Source: Buchananella hordeovulneris
GTDB lineage: Bacteria > Actinomycetota > Actinomycetes > Actinomycetales > Actinomycetaceae
Direction: 5' to 3'
NCBI RefSeq assembly: GCF_001907235.1
Contig: NZ_MQVS01000006.1
Span: 62,001 to 126,000, forward strand
DNA length: 64,000 bases
The translations under genes were made by a program, and so were the position numbers. Positions 43,998-52,722 of the stretch are shown here, in pieces (positions within the stretch are counted from its first letter, which is position 1; each line of letters opens with the position of its first letter). Below the pieces are notes generated by a model. The model saw only the letters and a program-made list of their open reading frames with translations, searched no databases and was not told the origin of the DNA.

Positions 43998-44741
43998 CTA
44001 CAACTCCAGGAGCTGGTCGAGTCCGAACGTCAGGCCGCCGCGGCCCCGTACCCGCCGGATCGCGAGGAGCACACCCGGCATGTAGCACTCGCGGTCGAAC
44101 GTGTCGGTGCGGATGGTGAGCATCTCCCCCGGGTTACCCAGCAGGATCTCCTCGTGGGCCATCAGCCCGCGCAGCCGGACGGCGTGCACTGGCACCTCCG
44201 CCACTCGGGCCCCCCGCGCCCCATCGGGATCCAGCTCGGTGGCGTCCGGCATGGGCGCCAGGCCCGCGGCCTGGCGGGCGGCGGCGATAGCGCGGGCAGT
44301 GGCCGCGGCGGTACCGCTGGGGGCGTCGACCTTGCCGGGGTGGTGCAGCTCGATCACCTCGGCCGACTCAAAGAAGCGGGCGGCTTGGGCCGCAAAACGC
44401 ATCGCCAGCACCGCCGAGAGGGCGAAGTTCGGGGCGATAACGACGCTGCGCCCGGGTAGCTGCGCCAGGTGCGCTACCACGCGGTCCCGGGCCTCCTGGC
44501 TCCAGCCCGTCGTGCCCACCACCACGTCCAGCCCGGCGTCCAGCAGCCGGTGCACGTTGGCTTCCGTCACGCTCGGGACCGTGAAGTCCACTGCCACCTG
44601 CGCCCCGCCCAGGGTCGTCGGCTCGATGGTGTCGCCCGCGTCCAGGCGGGCGATGAGTTCCATGTCGGCGGCTGCCTCCACCGCCCGGCACACGGTGGCG
44701 CCCATGCGGCCCGCGGCCCCCAAGACTGCAACCTTCGTCAT
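43998..44741 (-). CDS. dapB: 4-hydroxy-tetrahydrodipicolinate reductase
   Basis: A 247-residue NAD(P)H-dependent reductase, the step after DapA. GAAGRMG is the dinucleotide loop, and HHPGKVDAPSGTA carries the catalytic His-His-Lys motif. ATG 44741 is preferred; a GTG lies two codons upstream. The start is only 10 bases from the stop of the truncated TOPRIM-like gene and has no ribosome site, so expression may depend on read-through from upstream. In related genomes dapB normally follows the M16 peptidase gene directly. Confidence 0.95.
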   Translation of the reverse strand: MTKVAVLGAAGRMGATVCRAVEAAADMELIARLDAGDTIEPTTLGGAQVAVDFTVPSVTEANVHRLLDAGLDVVVGTTGWSQEARDRVVAHLAQLPGRSVVIAPNFALSAVLAMRFAAQAARFFESAEVIELHHPGKVDAPSGTAAATARAIAAARQAAGLAPMPDATELDPDGARGARVAEVPVHAVRLRGLMAHEEILLGNPGEMLTIRTDTFDRECYMPGVLLAIRRVRGRGGLTFGLDQLLEL

Positions 44742-44751
44742 GGGCACAAAT

Positions 44752-45081
44752 CTAGCGGGCCGCGGCCGCCGCCCGCCTGCTGGCCAGGAGCCAAGTTTCC
44801 GACTCGCGGTGGGCCAAACGCAGGCAAAACCCTGGTTCGCTCTGGGACCCAGGGGCCAGCTCCGCTAGAACCTCAACCGGGCACCGCCCATCGGTGTCCC
44901 GCAGGATGAAGTAATTCACTCCATTGCGGGCCGCATCTCTACATTTACTCAATGAAGTGTCAAGGTTGCCTGAGCCCCTTGCCACCCGCACGTGCCTAAC
45001 AGTGTGGCCACAGTGCAGCGCTAAACGCCGCGCCAACTCCTTATCGGACTCGCCCTCCACGAGGAGCATGAGGGAGGCCAT
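44752..45081 (-). CDS. TOPRIM-like partner of the AAA ATPase, 3'-truncated
   Basis: A 109-residue protein with a TOPRIM-like acidic signature: Glu9 in LLVEGESDKEL and the pair Asp62/Asp64 in LRDTDG. It then reaches RLAHRESETWLLA and ends at once in a run of Arg and Ala (SRRAAAAAR). Related partner proteins of AAA ATPases (DUF4276-like or other TOPRIM-like families, from memory) are about twice as long, so the C-terminal half seems missing, with the break a few bases before dapB. The ATG overlaps the ATPase stop (TGATG). A nuclease role is plausible for the intact family; this copy may be dead. Confidence 0.55.
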   Translation of the reverse strand: MASLMLLVEGESDKELARRLALHCGHTVRHVRVARGSGNLDTSLSKCRDAARNGVNYFILRDTDGRCPVEVLAELAPGSQSEPGFCLRLAHRESETWLLASRRAAAAAR

Positions 45082-46247
45082 CAGCGGCGGCCAATGCCAA
45101 TGAGACCGCGCAGATCTCCGGTGGACAGCAGCGGCTCGGCCACCGCCGACAGGGGAACCCCGGCCGCAATCTCCGCCTTGACTACCGGATCCGAGTTACT
45201 TCCTAAGAGCTCCCCCACCGAACCGTCGCTGCCCACTTGCACCACCAGCACCTCGTCGGGATTTACCCCTTCATCGTTGAGAATATCCGGCGAATGAGTG
45301 GTCAGGAAAATCTGGGCGCCTGGGTCCCGCAGTACGGTGGCCAGCATGGTGGGGATCATGCGCACTATCGAGGCGTTGAGGGAGAGCTCGGGTTCTTCCA
45401 GCAGAATCAAGCCCCCTCCCTTCGGAGAGCTGACCACTGTCCATAGCAGACCGATTAGCCGCAAAGTTCCATCGGAAAACTCCGCCTCGGTATGGACGGT
45501 GGGGCTAGCCCGCCAGTTTCGGTAACCTGCCGATAGATGTGGACGCCCGGTATCATCGACAGTCACTTCTAGTGTTTCAAACTCCGGCACTGCGGACTTA
45601 AGCGCCTCCGTTATGCGCCGTAGCCAGGCCTCCCGGGTCTTCTTTGGCGTCGAGTTTATCTGCGCAATGAACCCGGCCCCGAAAGAATCGGCGCTGCCGC
45701 TGGGCGCGGCCCGCACCACCTGCGGCACCAGATGGAAGTAGTGAATCTTCTGGAAGTATTCGGCGATTGCCCGGAACTTGGCGTTCGCCCTGATCTGTTC
45801 CAGATGCGTCTGCGTTAGCAGCTCGTCGTCCGCCTGATCATCGGCGTCGGGGCGCGAAAGTACAACCACACCATTCTTTACAACTTCCTCTTTGGCGACA
45901 AAGATGCGGTTCTTACCCTTCGCCTCCCCCCTGATGGCTAGGCTGTAACGCCACTCGTCCTCCTGTCCTCCCCCACTTTCGTCGCGCAAAGTTACCGTTA
46001 TCTCTACCCGCCCGCCTCGATGCCTACGCGCGAAAAGACTACGCACAAAGCTCAGGCCTCGTCGACTCTCGACGGCATCAGCCAAGCCCCCTCCAGGCTT
46101 GGCGATATCCGCCAAGAATCGGAAAACATCCAGGAAGTTCGACTTCCCGGACGCATTGGGCCCAACCACAAAAAGCCGTTTCCCAAGCGGGATATCTATC
46201 ATTTTGAAGTTGCGCCAGTTGGCTATTTCCACGTGTGTAATGCGCAC
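45081..46247 (-). CDS. AAA ATPase (AAA15/AAA_21, OLD-like), candidate defence component
   Basis: A 388-residue ABC-type ATPase of the SMC/OLD-like group. Walker A GPNASGKS is at residues 29-36 and FSDGTLRLIGLLW serves as signature. Walker B LILLEEPEL has Glu284-Glu285, and the H-loop is in LTTHSPDIL. The gene is coupled to a TOPRIM-like partner, the architecture of several anti-phage systems. Base composition is unlike the surroundings: the 60 bases from 45841 have 32 G+C, against 48 of 60 from 44221. The GTG start lies six bases after TAAAAT, suggesting a leaderless message. It interrupts the usual M16 peptidase-dapB neighbourhood, indicating transfer. Confidence 0.72.
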   Translation of the reverse strand: MRITHVEIANWRNFKMIDIPLGKRLFVVGPNASGKSNFLDVFRFLADIAKPGGGLADAVESRRGLSFVRSLFARRHRGGRVEITVTLRDESGGGQEDEWRYSLAIRGEAKGKNRIFVAKEEVVKNGVVVLSRPDADDQADDELLTQTHLEQIRANAKFRAIAEYFQKIHYFHLVPQVVRAAPSGSADSFGAGFIAQINSTPKKTREAWLRRITEALKSAVPEFETLEVTVDDTGRPHLSAGYRNWRASPTVHTEAEFSDGTLRLIGLLWTVVSSPKGGGLILLEEPELSLNASIVRMIPTMLATVLRDPGAQIFLTTHSPDILNDEGVNPDEVLVVQVGSDGSVGELLGSNSDPVVKAEIAAGVPLSAVAEPLLSTGDLRGLIGIGRR

Positions 46248-46285
46248 TCAATCATTTTACACACGCGAGGTGAAATGTGACCTGT

Positions 46286-47641
46286 TCAGCGGGCCGCGGC
46301 CACCGTGTCGGTCAGCGCGCCGCTCAGGGCGCGGGGCGAGACCTGCGCCACCGCCCGCGGGCGGGCCAGCAGCTCGCGCGCCACTTCGGCCACCGCCGCC
46401 TCGTCCACGGCCTCCAGGCCCGCCACCATGTGCTCCAAGGTGGCCAGGTGACCGTGAATGATCTCGCCGCGCCCCAGCCGGAACATGCGCGACCCGTTGT
46501 CCTCCAGGCCCATCAGCATGGAGCCGCGCAACTGGCCCTTGGCGCGGGCCAGCTCGGTCGGCCGCGGCCCGGTGGCGGCCAAGTCCTGCCACTGCTCCAG
46601 CATGACGGCGGCAACGTCGTCGGCCAGCTGCGGCGCGCAGCCCGCGTACAGCCCGAAGTGCCCGTCGTCAGAGTAGCGCGCGTCGAAGGCGTAAGTGGAA
46701 TAGGCCCAACCCCGCTTCTCCCGCACTTCCTGGAACAGGCGCGAGCTCATGCCGCCACCGAGGATGGCGGTCAGGAGACTGAGCGCCCAGCGGCGGGGAT
46801 CGTTGGCGGCAATGCCGCGGCAGCCAAGCAGCACGTGGGCCTGCTCGCCCGGGCGCACCACCTCCCGCACGGCCACCTCCTGGCTGCTAATCACCGTCGC
46901 CCCCGGTGCGCGCCGCCCCACCGGCTGAGCCCCCACGGTACGGTCCCAGCCGCCCGCCGCCACCGCCCGCTCTACCAGCTCCACCAGCGCGGCATGCTCG
47001 ACCGCCCCGGCAGCGGCCACCACCAGCTCCCGCGAAACGTAGACGCGTTCGTAGTGGTCCCGCACGGACTGGACCGCCAGCTCGCCGACAGTCTCCAAGG
47101 TGCCCCCAATGGGACGGGCCAGGGACAAGTCCCCGTAGACGGCGGCAGCGAACTCCTCGTGCACGACATCGTGGGGATCGTCGGCAGCCGCCGCCAACTC
47201 GTCCAGGATCACGCCCCGCTCCCGCTCGAACTCAAGCGGGTCCAGCACCGAGGAGGTGACCATGTCGCCCAGCACCTCCACCGCCATCGGCACGTCCTCG
47301 GCCAACACCCGGGCGTGGTAGGCAGTGAACTCCTTGCCGGTGGCGGCGTTGGCCTCCCCGCCGACCGCATCGAACGCCTCCGCGATCGTGGCGGCGTCGC
47401 GCTGCGCGGTGCCCTTGAACAGCAGGTGCTCCAGGAAGTGGGTGGAACCGTACTCCCCCGGTTGCTCGTCGCGTGACCCGGCCGCCACCCAGGCCCCGAT
47501 CGTGGCCGAACGCTGGGTCGGCATGTGCTCGGAGATGACCCGAATGCCACCCGGCAGCACCGTGCGAGTGATCGTGCTGTCGGCCTGCGCCACGGTGAAG
47601 CTGCTCGCCCCCGTCAGGGGCAGATCTATGAGGTTTCGCAT
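46286..47641 (-). CDS. M16-family zinc metallopeptidase (PepR-type)
   Basis: A 451-residue pitrilysin-family peptidase with the inverted zinc motif HFLEH at residues 68-72 and a distal Glu in EFERERGVILDE. The C-terminal half is the inactive-type M16_C domain with GGGMSSRLFQEVREKRG. ATG 47641 gives the family N-terminus. The gene follows pnp, as in most actinobacteria, and may act on short peptides in the cytoplasm; its physiological substrate is not known. Confidence 0.93.
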   Translation of the reverse strand: MRNLIDLPLTGASSFTVAQADSTITRTVLPGGIRVISEHMPTQRSATIGAWVAAGSRDEQPGEYGSTHFLEHLLFKGTAQRDAATIAEAFDAVGGEANAATGKEFTAYHARVLAEDVPMAVEVLGDMVTSSVLDPLEFERERGVILDELAAAADDPHDVVHEEFAAAVYGDLSLARPIGGTLETVGELAVQSVRDHYERVYVSRELVVAAAGAVEHAALVELVERAVAAGGWDRTVGAQPVGRRAPGATVISSQEVAVREVVRPGEQAHVLLGCRGIAANDPRRWALSLLTAILGGGMSSRLFQEVREKRGWAYSTYAFDARYSDDGHFGLYAGCAPQLADDVAAVMLEQWQDLAATGPRPTELARAKGQLRGSMLMGLEDNGSRMFRLGRGEIIHGHLATLEHMVAGLEAVDEAAVAEVARELLARPRAVAQVSPRALSGALTDTVAAAR

Positions 47642-47664
47642 GGTTTCTTCACTTCCCTCACGGG

Positions 47665-47695
47665 GTGAGGCCCGGGCCATCGGCCCGGGCCTCAC
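47665..47695. terminator. 14-bp hairpin between pnp and the M16 peptidase gene
   Basis: GTGAGGCCCGGGCC (47665-47678) pairs perfectly with 47682-47695 across a 3-nt loop. There is no T-tract, so it may be an RNA processing or stabilising hairpin that protects the pnp 3' end rather than a full terminator. Confidence 0.6.
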
Positions 47696-47707
47696 CTAGC
47701 GGACTGC

Positions 47708-50035
47708 TCAGTCTTCGCTCTGGTCCTCGCGCGACCGGCGGGTGCGCTGCCGGGGACGACGGGTACGCCGCTCGCCCTCGCCGCGCGCCGGGGCGGCCTC
47801 GGTCTCGGGGGCTGCCGCCGCTTCGGCCTCGGCGGCTGCCGTCTGCTCGTCGACCACGGCGTGCAGCGACAGCTTGCCGCGCGCGTCGATCTCCGCCAGC
47901 TCGACCTCAACCTGCTGGCCGACGTCGAGCACGTCCTCAACGTTCTCCACGCGCTTGCCGCCCACCAGGCGCCGAATCTGGGAGATGTGCAGCAGTCCGT
48001 CCTTGCCGGGCGAGAGCGACACGAACGCCCCAAACGTCGTGGTCTTGACCACGGTGCCGATGAAGCGCTCCCCCACCTCCGGCATCTGCGGGTTGGCGAT
48101 CTGGTTGATGGCGTTGCGGGCCGCCTCGGCCGACGGACCATCGACCGCGCCGATGTAGACGGTGCCGTCGTCCTCGATCGTGATGTCGGCGCCGGTGTCC
48201 TCCTGGATCTGGTTGATCATCTTGCCCTTGGGGCCGATAATCTCGCCGATCTTGTCCACCGGCACGTGCACGGTGATGACCCGTGGCGCCGTGGAGGCCA
48301 TCTCGTCCGGGGTCGAGATGACGGACTCCATAACGTCCAGGATGTGCAGGCGGGCGTCGCGCGCCTGGGTCAGGGCCGCAGCCAGCACCGAGGCCGGGAT
48401 GCCGGTCAGCTTGGTGTCCAGCTGGATGGCGGTAACGAACTCGCGGGTACCGGCCACCTTGAAGTCCATGTCACCGAAGGCGTCCTCGGCCCCCAGAATG
48501 TCGGTCAGGGCGGCGTAGCGAGTCTGACCATCCACCTCGTCGCTCATCAACCCCATAGCGATACCCGCCACCGGGGCGCGCAGCGGCACGCCCGCGTTCA
48601 GCAGCGACAAGGTCGAGGCGCACACCGACCCCATCGACGTCGAACCGTTGGAGCCCAGCGCCTCGGAGACCTGGCGGATGGCGTAGGGGAACTCGTCCCG
48701 GCTCGGCAGCACCGGCACCAGGGCCCGCTCGGCCAGGGCCCCGTGCCCGATCTCGCGCCGCTTGGGCGAACCCACGCGCCCGGTCTCACCGGTCGAGAAG
48801 GGCGGGAAGTTGTAGTTGTGCATGTAGCGCTTGCGGGTCACCGGGCTGAGCGCGTCCAGCTGCTGCTCCATGCGCAGCATGTTCAGGGTGGTCACCCCGA
48901 GGATTTGGGTCTCGCCCCGCTCGAAGAGGGCCGAGCCGTGCACGCGCGGCAGCACCTCCACCTCGGCGGCCAGGCGGCGAATCTGGGTGGTGGTGCGCCC
49001 GTCCATGCGCACGCCGTCGGTCAGCACCTTGGTGCGCACAGCGTTCTTGGTCAGGGAACGGAAGGCCGCCTTGTAGTCCTTCTCCTCGTCCTCGGTCAGC
49101 TCCCCGAAGGTGGCCAGCACCTCGTCGCGCACCGCGTCGATCGCTTCCTCGCGTTCGGCCTTCTCCACGATGACCAGGGCGGCGTCGAGCTTGTCGCCGG
49201 TGGCCTCGGCCACCCGGGCGTACTGTTCGTCGGTGTAGTCCAGGAAGAGCGGGAACTCCCGCACCGGCTTAGCAGCCACCTTGGCCAACTCGACCTGCGC
49301 CTCGACCAAGGCCCGAATGAAGGGCTTGGCGGCCTCCAGCCCTTGGGCCACAACCTCTTCGGTGGGTGCCGGGGCGCCCGCCTTGATGAGCTCCCAGGCG
49401 TTCTCGGTGGCCTCGGCCTCGACCATCATGATGGCCACGTCCGAACCATCGGCGTTGTCCACCACCCGGCCGGCCACCACCATGGAGAACACGGCGCGGT
49501 GCAGCTCCGAGTAGCGCGGGAAGGCCACCCATTGGCCGTCAATCAGCGCGATGCGGGTCCCCCCCACCGGGCCGGAGAACGGCAGGCCTGCCAGCTGAGT
49601 GGACATGGAGGCGGCGTTGATGGCCACCACGTCGTAGGCGTCGTCGGGGTGAATGGAGAGCACGGTCTCCACCACCTGCACCTCGTTACGCAGGCCCTTG
49701 ACGAAGGACGGGCGCAGCGGGCGGTCGATGAGGCGCGCAGCTAAGATGGCCTCGGTGCCCGGGCGTCCCTCCCGCCGGAAGAACGAACCCGGGATCTTGC
49801 CCGCGGCGTACTGACGCTCTTCGACGTCGACGGTCAGCGGGAAGAAGTCGAACTGATCCTTCGGGTGCTTGCCGACGGTCGTGGCGCTCAGCAGCGTCGT
49901 CTCGTCATCGAGCGTGACCACCGCACTCCCGGCGGCCTGGCGGGCCAGCTGGCCGGTCTCGAAACGGATGGTGCGCTTACCGAAGCGGCCATTATCGATG
50001 ACGGCCTCAGCGAATTTGATCTCAGAACCCTCCAC
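47708..50035 (-). CDS. pnp: Polyribonucleotide nucleotidyltransferase
   Basis: A 775-residue phosphorolytic 3'-5' exoribonuclease. Two RNase PH-like domains (about 10-230 and 340-560) flank an all-helical region; motifs include [20 protein letters not shown] and [22 protein letters not shown] domain ([15 protein letters not shown]) and an S1 domain follow, then an Ala/Arg-rich tail. GTG start with AAGGGGG upstream. A short hairpin sits in the leader. With rnj, the window encodes two main RNA-decay enzymes. Confidence 0.97.
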   Translation of the reverse strand: MEGSEIKFAEAVIDNGRFGKRTIRFETGQLARQAAGSAVVTLDDETTLLSATTVGKHPKDQFDFFPLTVDVEERQYAAGKIPGSFFRREGRPGTEAILAARLIDRPLRPSFVKGLRNEVQVVETVLSIHPDDAYDVVAINAASMSTQLAGLPFSGPVGGTRIALIDGQWVAFPRYSELHRAVFSMVVAGRVVDNADGSDVAIMMVEAEATENAWELIKAGAPAPTEEVVAQGLEAAKPFIRALVEAQVELAKVAAKPVREFPLFLDYTDEQYARVAEATGDKLDAALVIVEKAEREEAIDAVRDEVLATFGELTEDEEKDYKAAFRSLTKNAVRTKVLTDGVRMDGRTTTQIRRLAAEVEVLPRVHGSALFERGETQILGVTTLNMLRMEQQLDALSPVTRKRYMHNYNFPPFSTGETGRVGSPKRREIGHGALAERALVPVLPSRDEFPYAIRQVSEALGSNGSTSMGSVCASTLSLLNAGVPLRAPVAGIAMGLMSDEVDGQTRYAALTDILGAEDAFGDMDFKVAGTREFVTAIQLDTKLTGIPASVLAAALTQARDARLHILDVMESVISTPDEMASTAPRVITVHVPVDKIGEIIGPKGKMINQIQEDTGADITIEDDGTVYIGAVDGPSAEAARNAINQIANPQMPEVGERFIGTVVKTTTFGAFVSLSPGKDGLLHISQIRRLVGGKRVENVEDVLDVGQQVEVELAEIDARGKLSLHAVVDEQTAAAEAEAAAAPETEAAPARGEGERRTRRPRQRTRRSREDQSED

Positions 50036-50094
50036 GGGTCCCCCTTCTCTTCAACGGCGTGCATCCGCGCGACATTCGCCACCCTCGTGGCGGC

Positions 50095-50114
50095 CCCACC
50101 GAGGCGTCGGTGGG
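50095..50114 (-). promoter_or_regulatory. Hairpin in the pnp leader
   Basis: CCCACCGA (50095-50102) and TCGGTGGG (50107-50114) form an 8-bp stem with a 4-nt loop about 60 bases before the pnp start. In other bacteria a pnp leader stem is cut by RNase III for autoregulation; a similar role here is inference. Confidence 0.4.
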
Positions 50115-50227
50115 CACACGCCGCGGGCCCGGTCGAGCCCACATTTTCGTCTTTCTATCGGGATCAATAATGACCGAAACCGGACCGTTATGCACGCCCG
50201 GGGCGCGTGTGGCGTATCACTAGCGGC

Positions 50228-50267
50228 AAAAGTGGGCGCGGGACCAACTGGCCCCGCGCCCACTTTT
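50228..50267 (-). terminator. Rho-independent terminator after rpsO
   Basis: The arms 50228-50242 and 50253-50267 form a 15-bp stem, AAAAGTGGGCGCGGG and its complement, ending in TTTT on the minus strand, 18 bases after the rpsO stop. Confidence 0.88.
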
Positions 50268-50285
50268 ATTACTCCGCTGCGTCTC

Positions 50286-50555
50286 TTAGCGGCGCAGCCC
50301 CAGGCGCTCAATCAGCGACCGGTAACGCTCAATGTCGATGCCAGCCAGGTAGCCGAGGATACGACGACGCTGCCCGACCAGCAGCATCAGGCCGCGGCGG
50401 GAGTGGTGGTCGTGCTTGTGGGTCTTGAAGTGCTCGGTCAGGTCCTTGATGCGCTGGCTCAGCAGCGCCACCTGCACCTCGGGCGAGCCCGTGTCACCTT
50501 CGTGGGTGGCGTACTCGGCGATGATCTTGCTCTTGACCTCGGGGGAAAGCGACAT
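50286..50555 (-). CDS. rpsO: 30S ribosomal protein S15
   Basis: 89 residues, the exact usual length. [19 protein letters not shown] and [20 protein letters not shown] are the family signatures that bind the 16S three-way junction. The ATG at 50555 was chosen from family length; the open frame upstream is not S15. It is transcribed alone between its own leader and a strong terminator, followed by pnp. Confidence 0.98.
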   Translation of the reverse strand: MSLSPEVKSKIIAEYATHEGDTGSPEVQVALLSQRIKDLTEHFKTHKHDHHSRRGLMLLVGQRRRILGYLAGIDIERYRSLIERLGLRR

Positions 50556-50586
50556 GGATACCCTTTTCTTCTCGTTGCACGGAGCG

Positions 50587-50603
50587 CCAAGGCATTTCCT
50601 TGG
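50587..50603 (-). promoter_or_regulatory. Hairpin in the rpsO leader, possible S15 autoregulation site
   Basis: CCAAGG, a 5-nt loop and CCTTGG form a small stem about 30 bases before the rpsO start. S15 represses its own mRNA through leader structures in several phyla; a link to this stem is only suggested by position. Confidence 0.3.
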
Positions 50604-50721
50604 GCATGCCAATTCCGTGGCCGGCGTTAACGGCCCGCCCAGCCTAGCAGAGCCCGCCGCCGCGGTCGGCCCGCCCCGAAGTGAGCCCGCCCACGGGTCC
50701 GGCGCCCTGGCCACGGGGCGG

Positions 50722-51390
50722 TCAGTCCTGTTCCGCCTCTCCGTGGCCCTCCCGCAGGGGCAGCACGACCTCGATCCCCTCCACCCACGGATTGTGCCGG
50801 ACATTGCCGTCCCAGTCCCACCGCAGCCCGGCCTCGGTGATGCTGGGCTCAAGTACCTCGGTGTACAGATCCATCAGGGCCTGCGCCTCCAGGCGGCGGC
50901 GCCGCTTCGCCCCCAGGCTGGCCTCGAAGTTTTCCCCTTGGCGGTAGCCCAGGTGCGGCCAGCACATGAGCTGGGCGCGGCGCTGCAGCATGTTTGCCCC
51001 GTCGGTCAGCAGCAGCACGGTGGCACGCCACTGGTTGCGAGGCGGCGGCGGGCAGGGCACGTCGCAGGCCTCAATGGACACCTCCGCCCAGACGTCGGCC
51101 TGCCGCCAGGCGGCCAGCAACTCCTCGACCACTCCGCCCGCGTAGTCCGCCAGGCGGCGGCGCCGCAGCTGGAGCAGGTGTTCACACCACTGCCGTAGCC
51201 CGGGCGGCCGCGGCGCCTGCCCCACGCTGGCCTCGATACCACCCCAGGCCGCCAGCTCCAGCAGTTCCAGCTCGGCTTCGCCTGCTAGCAGGTCCTGCCA
51301 CACCCACACCAGGGCATTCATGGCCGCCGCCCCAGACACACCCGGCAGGGCAGGGACTTCGGTCAGGCCGGGCAACAGGTTCGTGGACAT
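50722..51390 (-). CDS. Hypothetical protein between ribF and rpsO
   Basis: I do not recognise a family. The 222-residue product is Leu/Ala/Trp-rich, mostly helical, with no signal peptide or membrane helix. An N-terminal helical half contains [22 protein letters not shown]-terminal half contains [20 protein letters not shown] and [20 protein letters not shown] lies seven bases before the ATG and codon use matches the core genes, so it is very probably expressed. It lies between riboflavin kinase and S15 on the same strand. Confidence 0.68.
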   Translation of the reverse strand: MSTNLLPGLTEVPALPGVSGAAAMNALVWVWQDLLAGEAELELLELAAWGGIEASVGQAPRPPGLRQWCEHLLQLRRRRLADYAGGVVEELLAAWRQADVWAEVSIEACDVPCPPPPRNQWRATVLLLTDGANMLQRRAQLMCWPHLGYRQGENFEASLGAKRRRRLEAQALMDLYTEVLEPSITEAGLRWDWDGNVRHNPWVEGIEVVLPLREGHGEAEQD

Positions 51391-51487
51391 GCGGTTTCCT
51401 CCTCACAACTCGCCCCAATCCTGGCCCACCCTGCGGCCGCGGCGGGGACGGTCGCTGTCGCAATTCGGCGACCGGCCCGGCCCGACG

Positions 51488-52480
51488 TCAGGCAGGCTGC
51501 GCGGTGACCGCCGCCGGGTCGATCGGGTCGGGCACCGGCACCCCGAGCAGGGCGGCGGTCTGCTCCACGTCGGTGCGCATCTGCGCCAACAACTCCCCCA
51601 CATCGGCGAAGCTGAGCATCGGCCGCAGCCGGTGCGTCAATTCCACCACCACCTCTTGGCCGTACAGGTTCAGGTCGGCGCGCCCGAGCACGTGGGCCTC
51701 CACGGTGCGGGCGACATCGTCAAATGTCGGGTTGGTGCCAATAGAGATCGCCGCAGGCAGACGCTCGGGCACGGCGTGCGTATCGGCCCGCACCAACCAG
51801 CCGGCGTACACGCCGTCCGGGGGCACGACTCCCGCCGTGTCAGCGTCCAGATTGGCGGTGGGGAAGCCCAGGGTCCGCCCACGGGTCGCTCCCTGGATGA
51901 CAGTGCCGCGCACGCGGTGCGCCCGCCCCAGGATCTGCCCGGCGCCAGCCACATCCCCGGCCGCCAAAAGCTCCCGCACCCAGGTCGAGGACCAGCGGCG
52001 TCCGGACGGTCCGCCCACGTCGGGCAGCACGTCGACGGCAAAGCCCAACTCGCCCCCCAGCGCCTCTAGATCCGACAGACAACCGGCGTTCTCAGCCCCG
52101 AAACGCACGTCCTCCCCCACCACGATGCGTTGCATTCCCAAGCACTCCACCAGCCAGTGGGTGACAAATTCGCGGGGAGTCTGGGCCGCAAACCGCAGGG
52201 TGTAGTCCACCACCACGGTCGCGTCGATACCGGTGGCCGCGATCGCCTCCAGGCGGTCAGGCAGTGAAGTGATGAGCGGCAGAGCCAGTTCCGGGCGGTG
52301 CACGTGCAGGGGATGCGGATCGAAAGTCAGGGCCACCGCCCGGGCCCGGGCCCGGCGGGCAGCCTGCACAGTGTGTCCCAGCAATCGCTGGTGCCCCAAG
52401 TGCACTCCGTCAAAGTTGCCCAGCGTCACCACGCTCGTGAAATCCGCCGGGATCTCTTCCCGGCCGTGATAGATCTCCAC
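51488..52480 (-). CDS. ribF: Bifunctional riboflavin kinase/FAD synthetase
   Basis: A 330-residue enzyme making FMN and FAD. The N-terminal nucleotidyltransferase domain has TLGNFDGVHLGHQ. The C-terminal flavokinase has GFPTANLD, then VPPDGVYAGW, with a late LTHRLRP region. I chose GTG 52480, directly after the stop of the small Cys-rich gene (TGAGGTG), because homology begins here; a GTG at 52507 would overlap that gene. Confidence 0.93.
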   Translation of the reverse strand: MEIYHGREEIPADFTSVVTLGNFDGVHLGHQRLLGHTVQAARRARARAVALTFDPHPLHVHRPELALPLITSLPDRLEAIAATGIDATVVVDYTLRFAAQTPREFVTHWLVECLGMQRIVVGEDVRFGAENAGCLSDLEALGGELGFAVDVLPDVGGPSGRRWSSTWVRELLAAGDVAGAGQILGRAHRVRGTVIQGATRGRTLGFPTANLDADTAGVVPPDGVYAGWLVRADTHAVPERLPAAISIGTNPTFDDVARTVEAHVLGRADLNLYGQEVVVELTHRLRPMLSFADVGELLAQMRTDVEQTAALLGVPVPDPIDPAAVTAQPA

Positions 52481-52481
52481 C

Positions 52482-52679
52482 TCAGCGTTTTCCGCAGCCG
52501 CAGCCACCCGACTTGCCGCGGGCCCCGGCAGCCTTCAGTCCCAGGTCGCGGCGGCCCTCACTGATCGGACCGATTTCCTCGGCCCGCGCCTTGTGCCCAC
52601 GGCCGCGGCCCCCGCAGCCACACCCGCCCCCTGTGGGGGTGGGCGTGGGCGCTGGGTTCGGCGTTACTTTGTCGTTCAC
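52482..52679 (-). CDS. Small Cys-rich protein with two CGC clusters
   Basis: A 65-residue protein between truB and ribF. It has a Pro/Thr-rich N-terminus, a GGGCGCGGRGRGHK cluster, a charged middle (EEIGPISEGRRDLGL) and a terminal GGCGCGKR. Four Cys in two C-x-C pairs near opposite ends suggest metal binding. The GTG start has GGAGGGAG about 10 bases upstream, and its stop abuts the ribF start, so the position fits a real operon member. I know no named family; it could also be a chance open frame in GC-rich DNA. Confidence 0.45.
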   Translation of the reverse strand: MNDKVTPNPAPTPTPTGGGCGCGGRGRGHKARAEEIGPISEGRRDLGLKAAGARGKSGGCGCGKR

Positions 52680-52722
52680 GTTATCTTCTCCCTCCGGCAG
52701 CTAATGCTAGGTGACCGGCCCG

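Noticed and set aside
47861-49744. A 627-codon open frame antisense to pnp.
   Set aside because: Composition is His/Gly/Leu-rich shadow sequence of a clear pnp gene; no independent motif.
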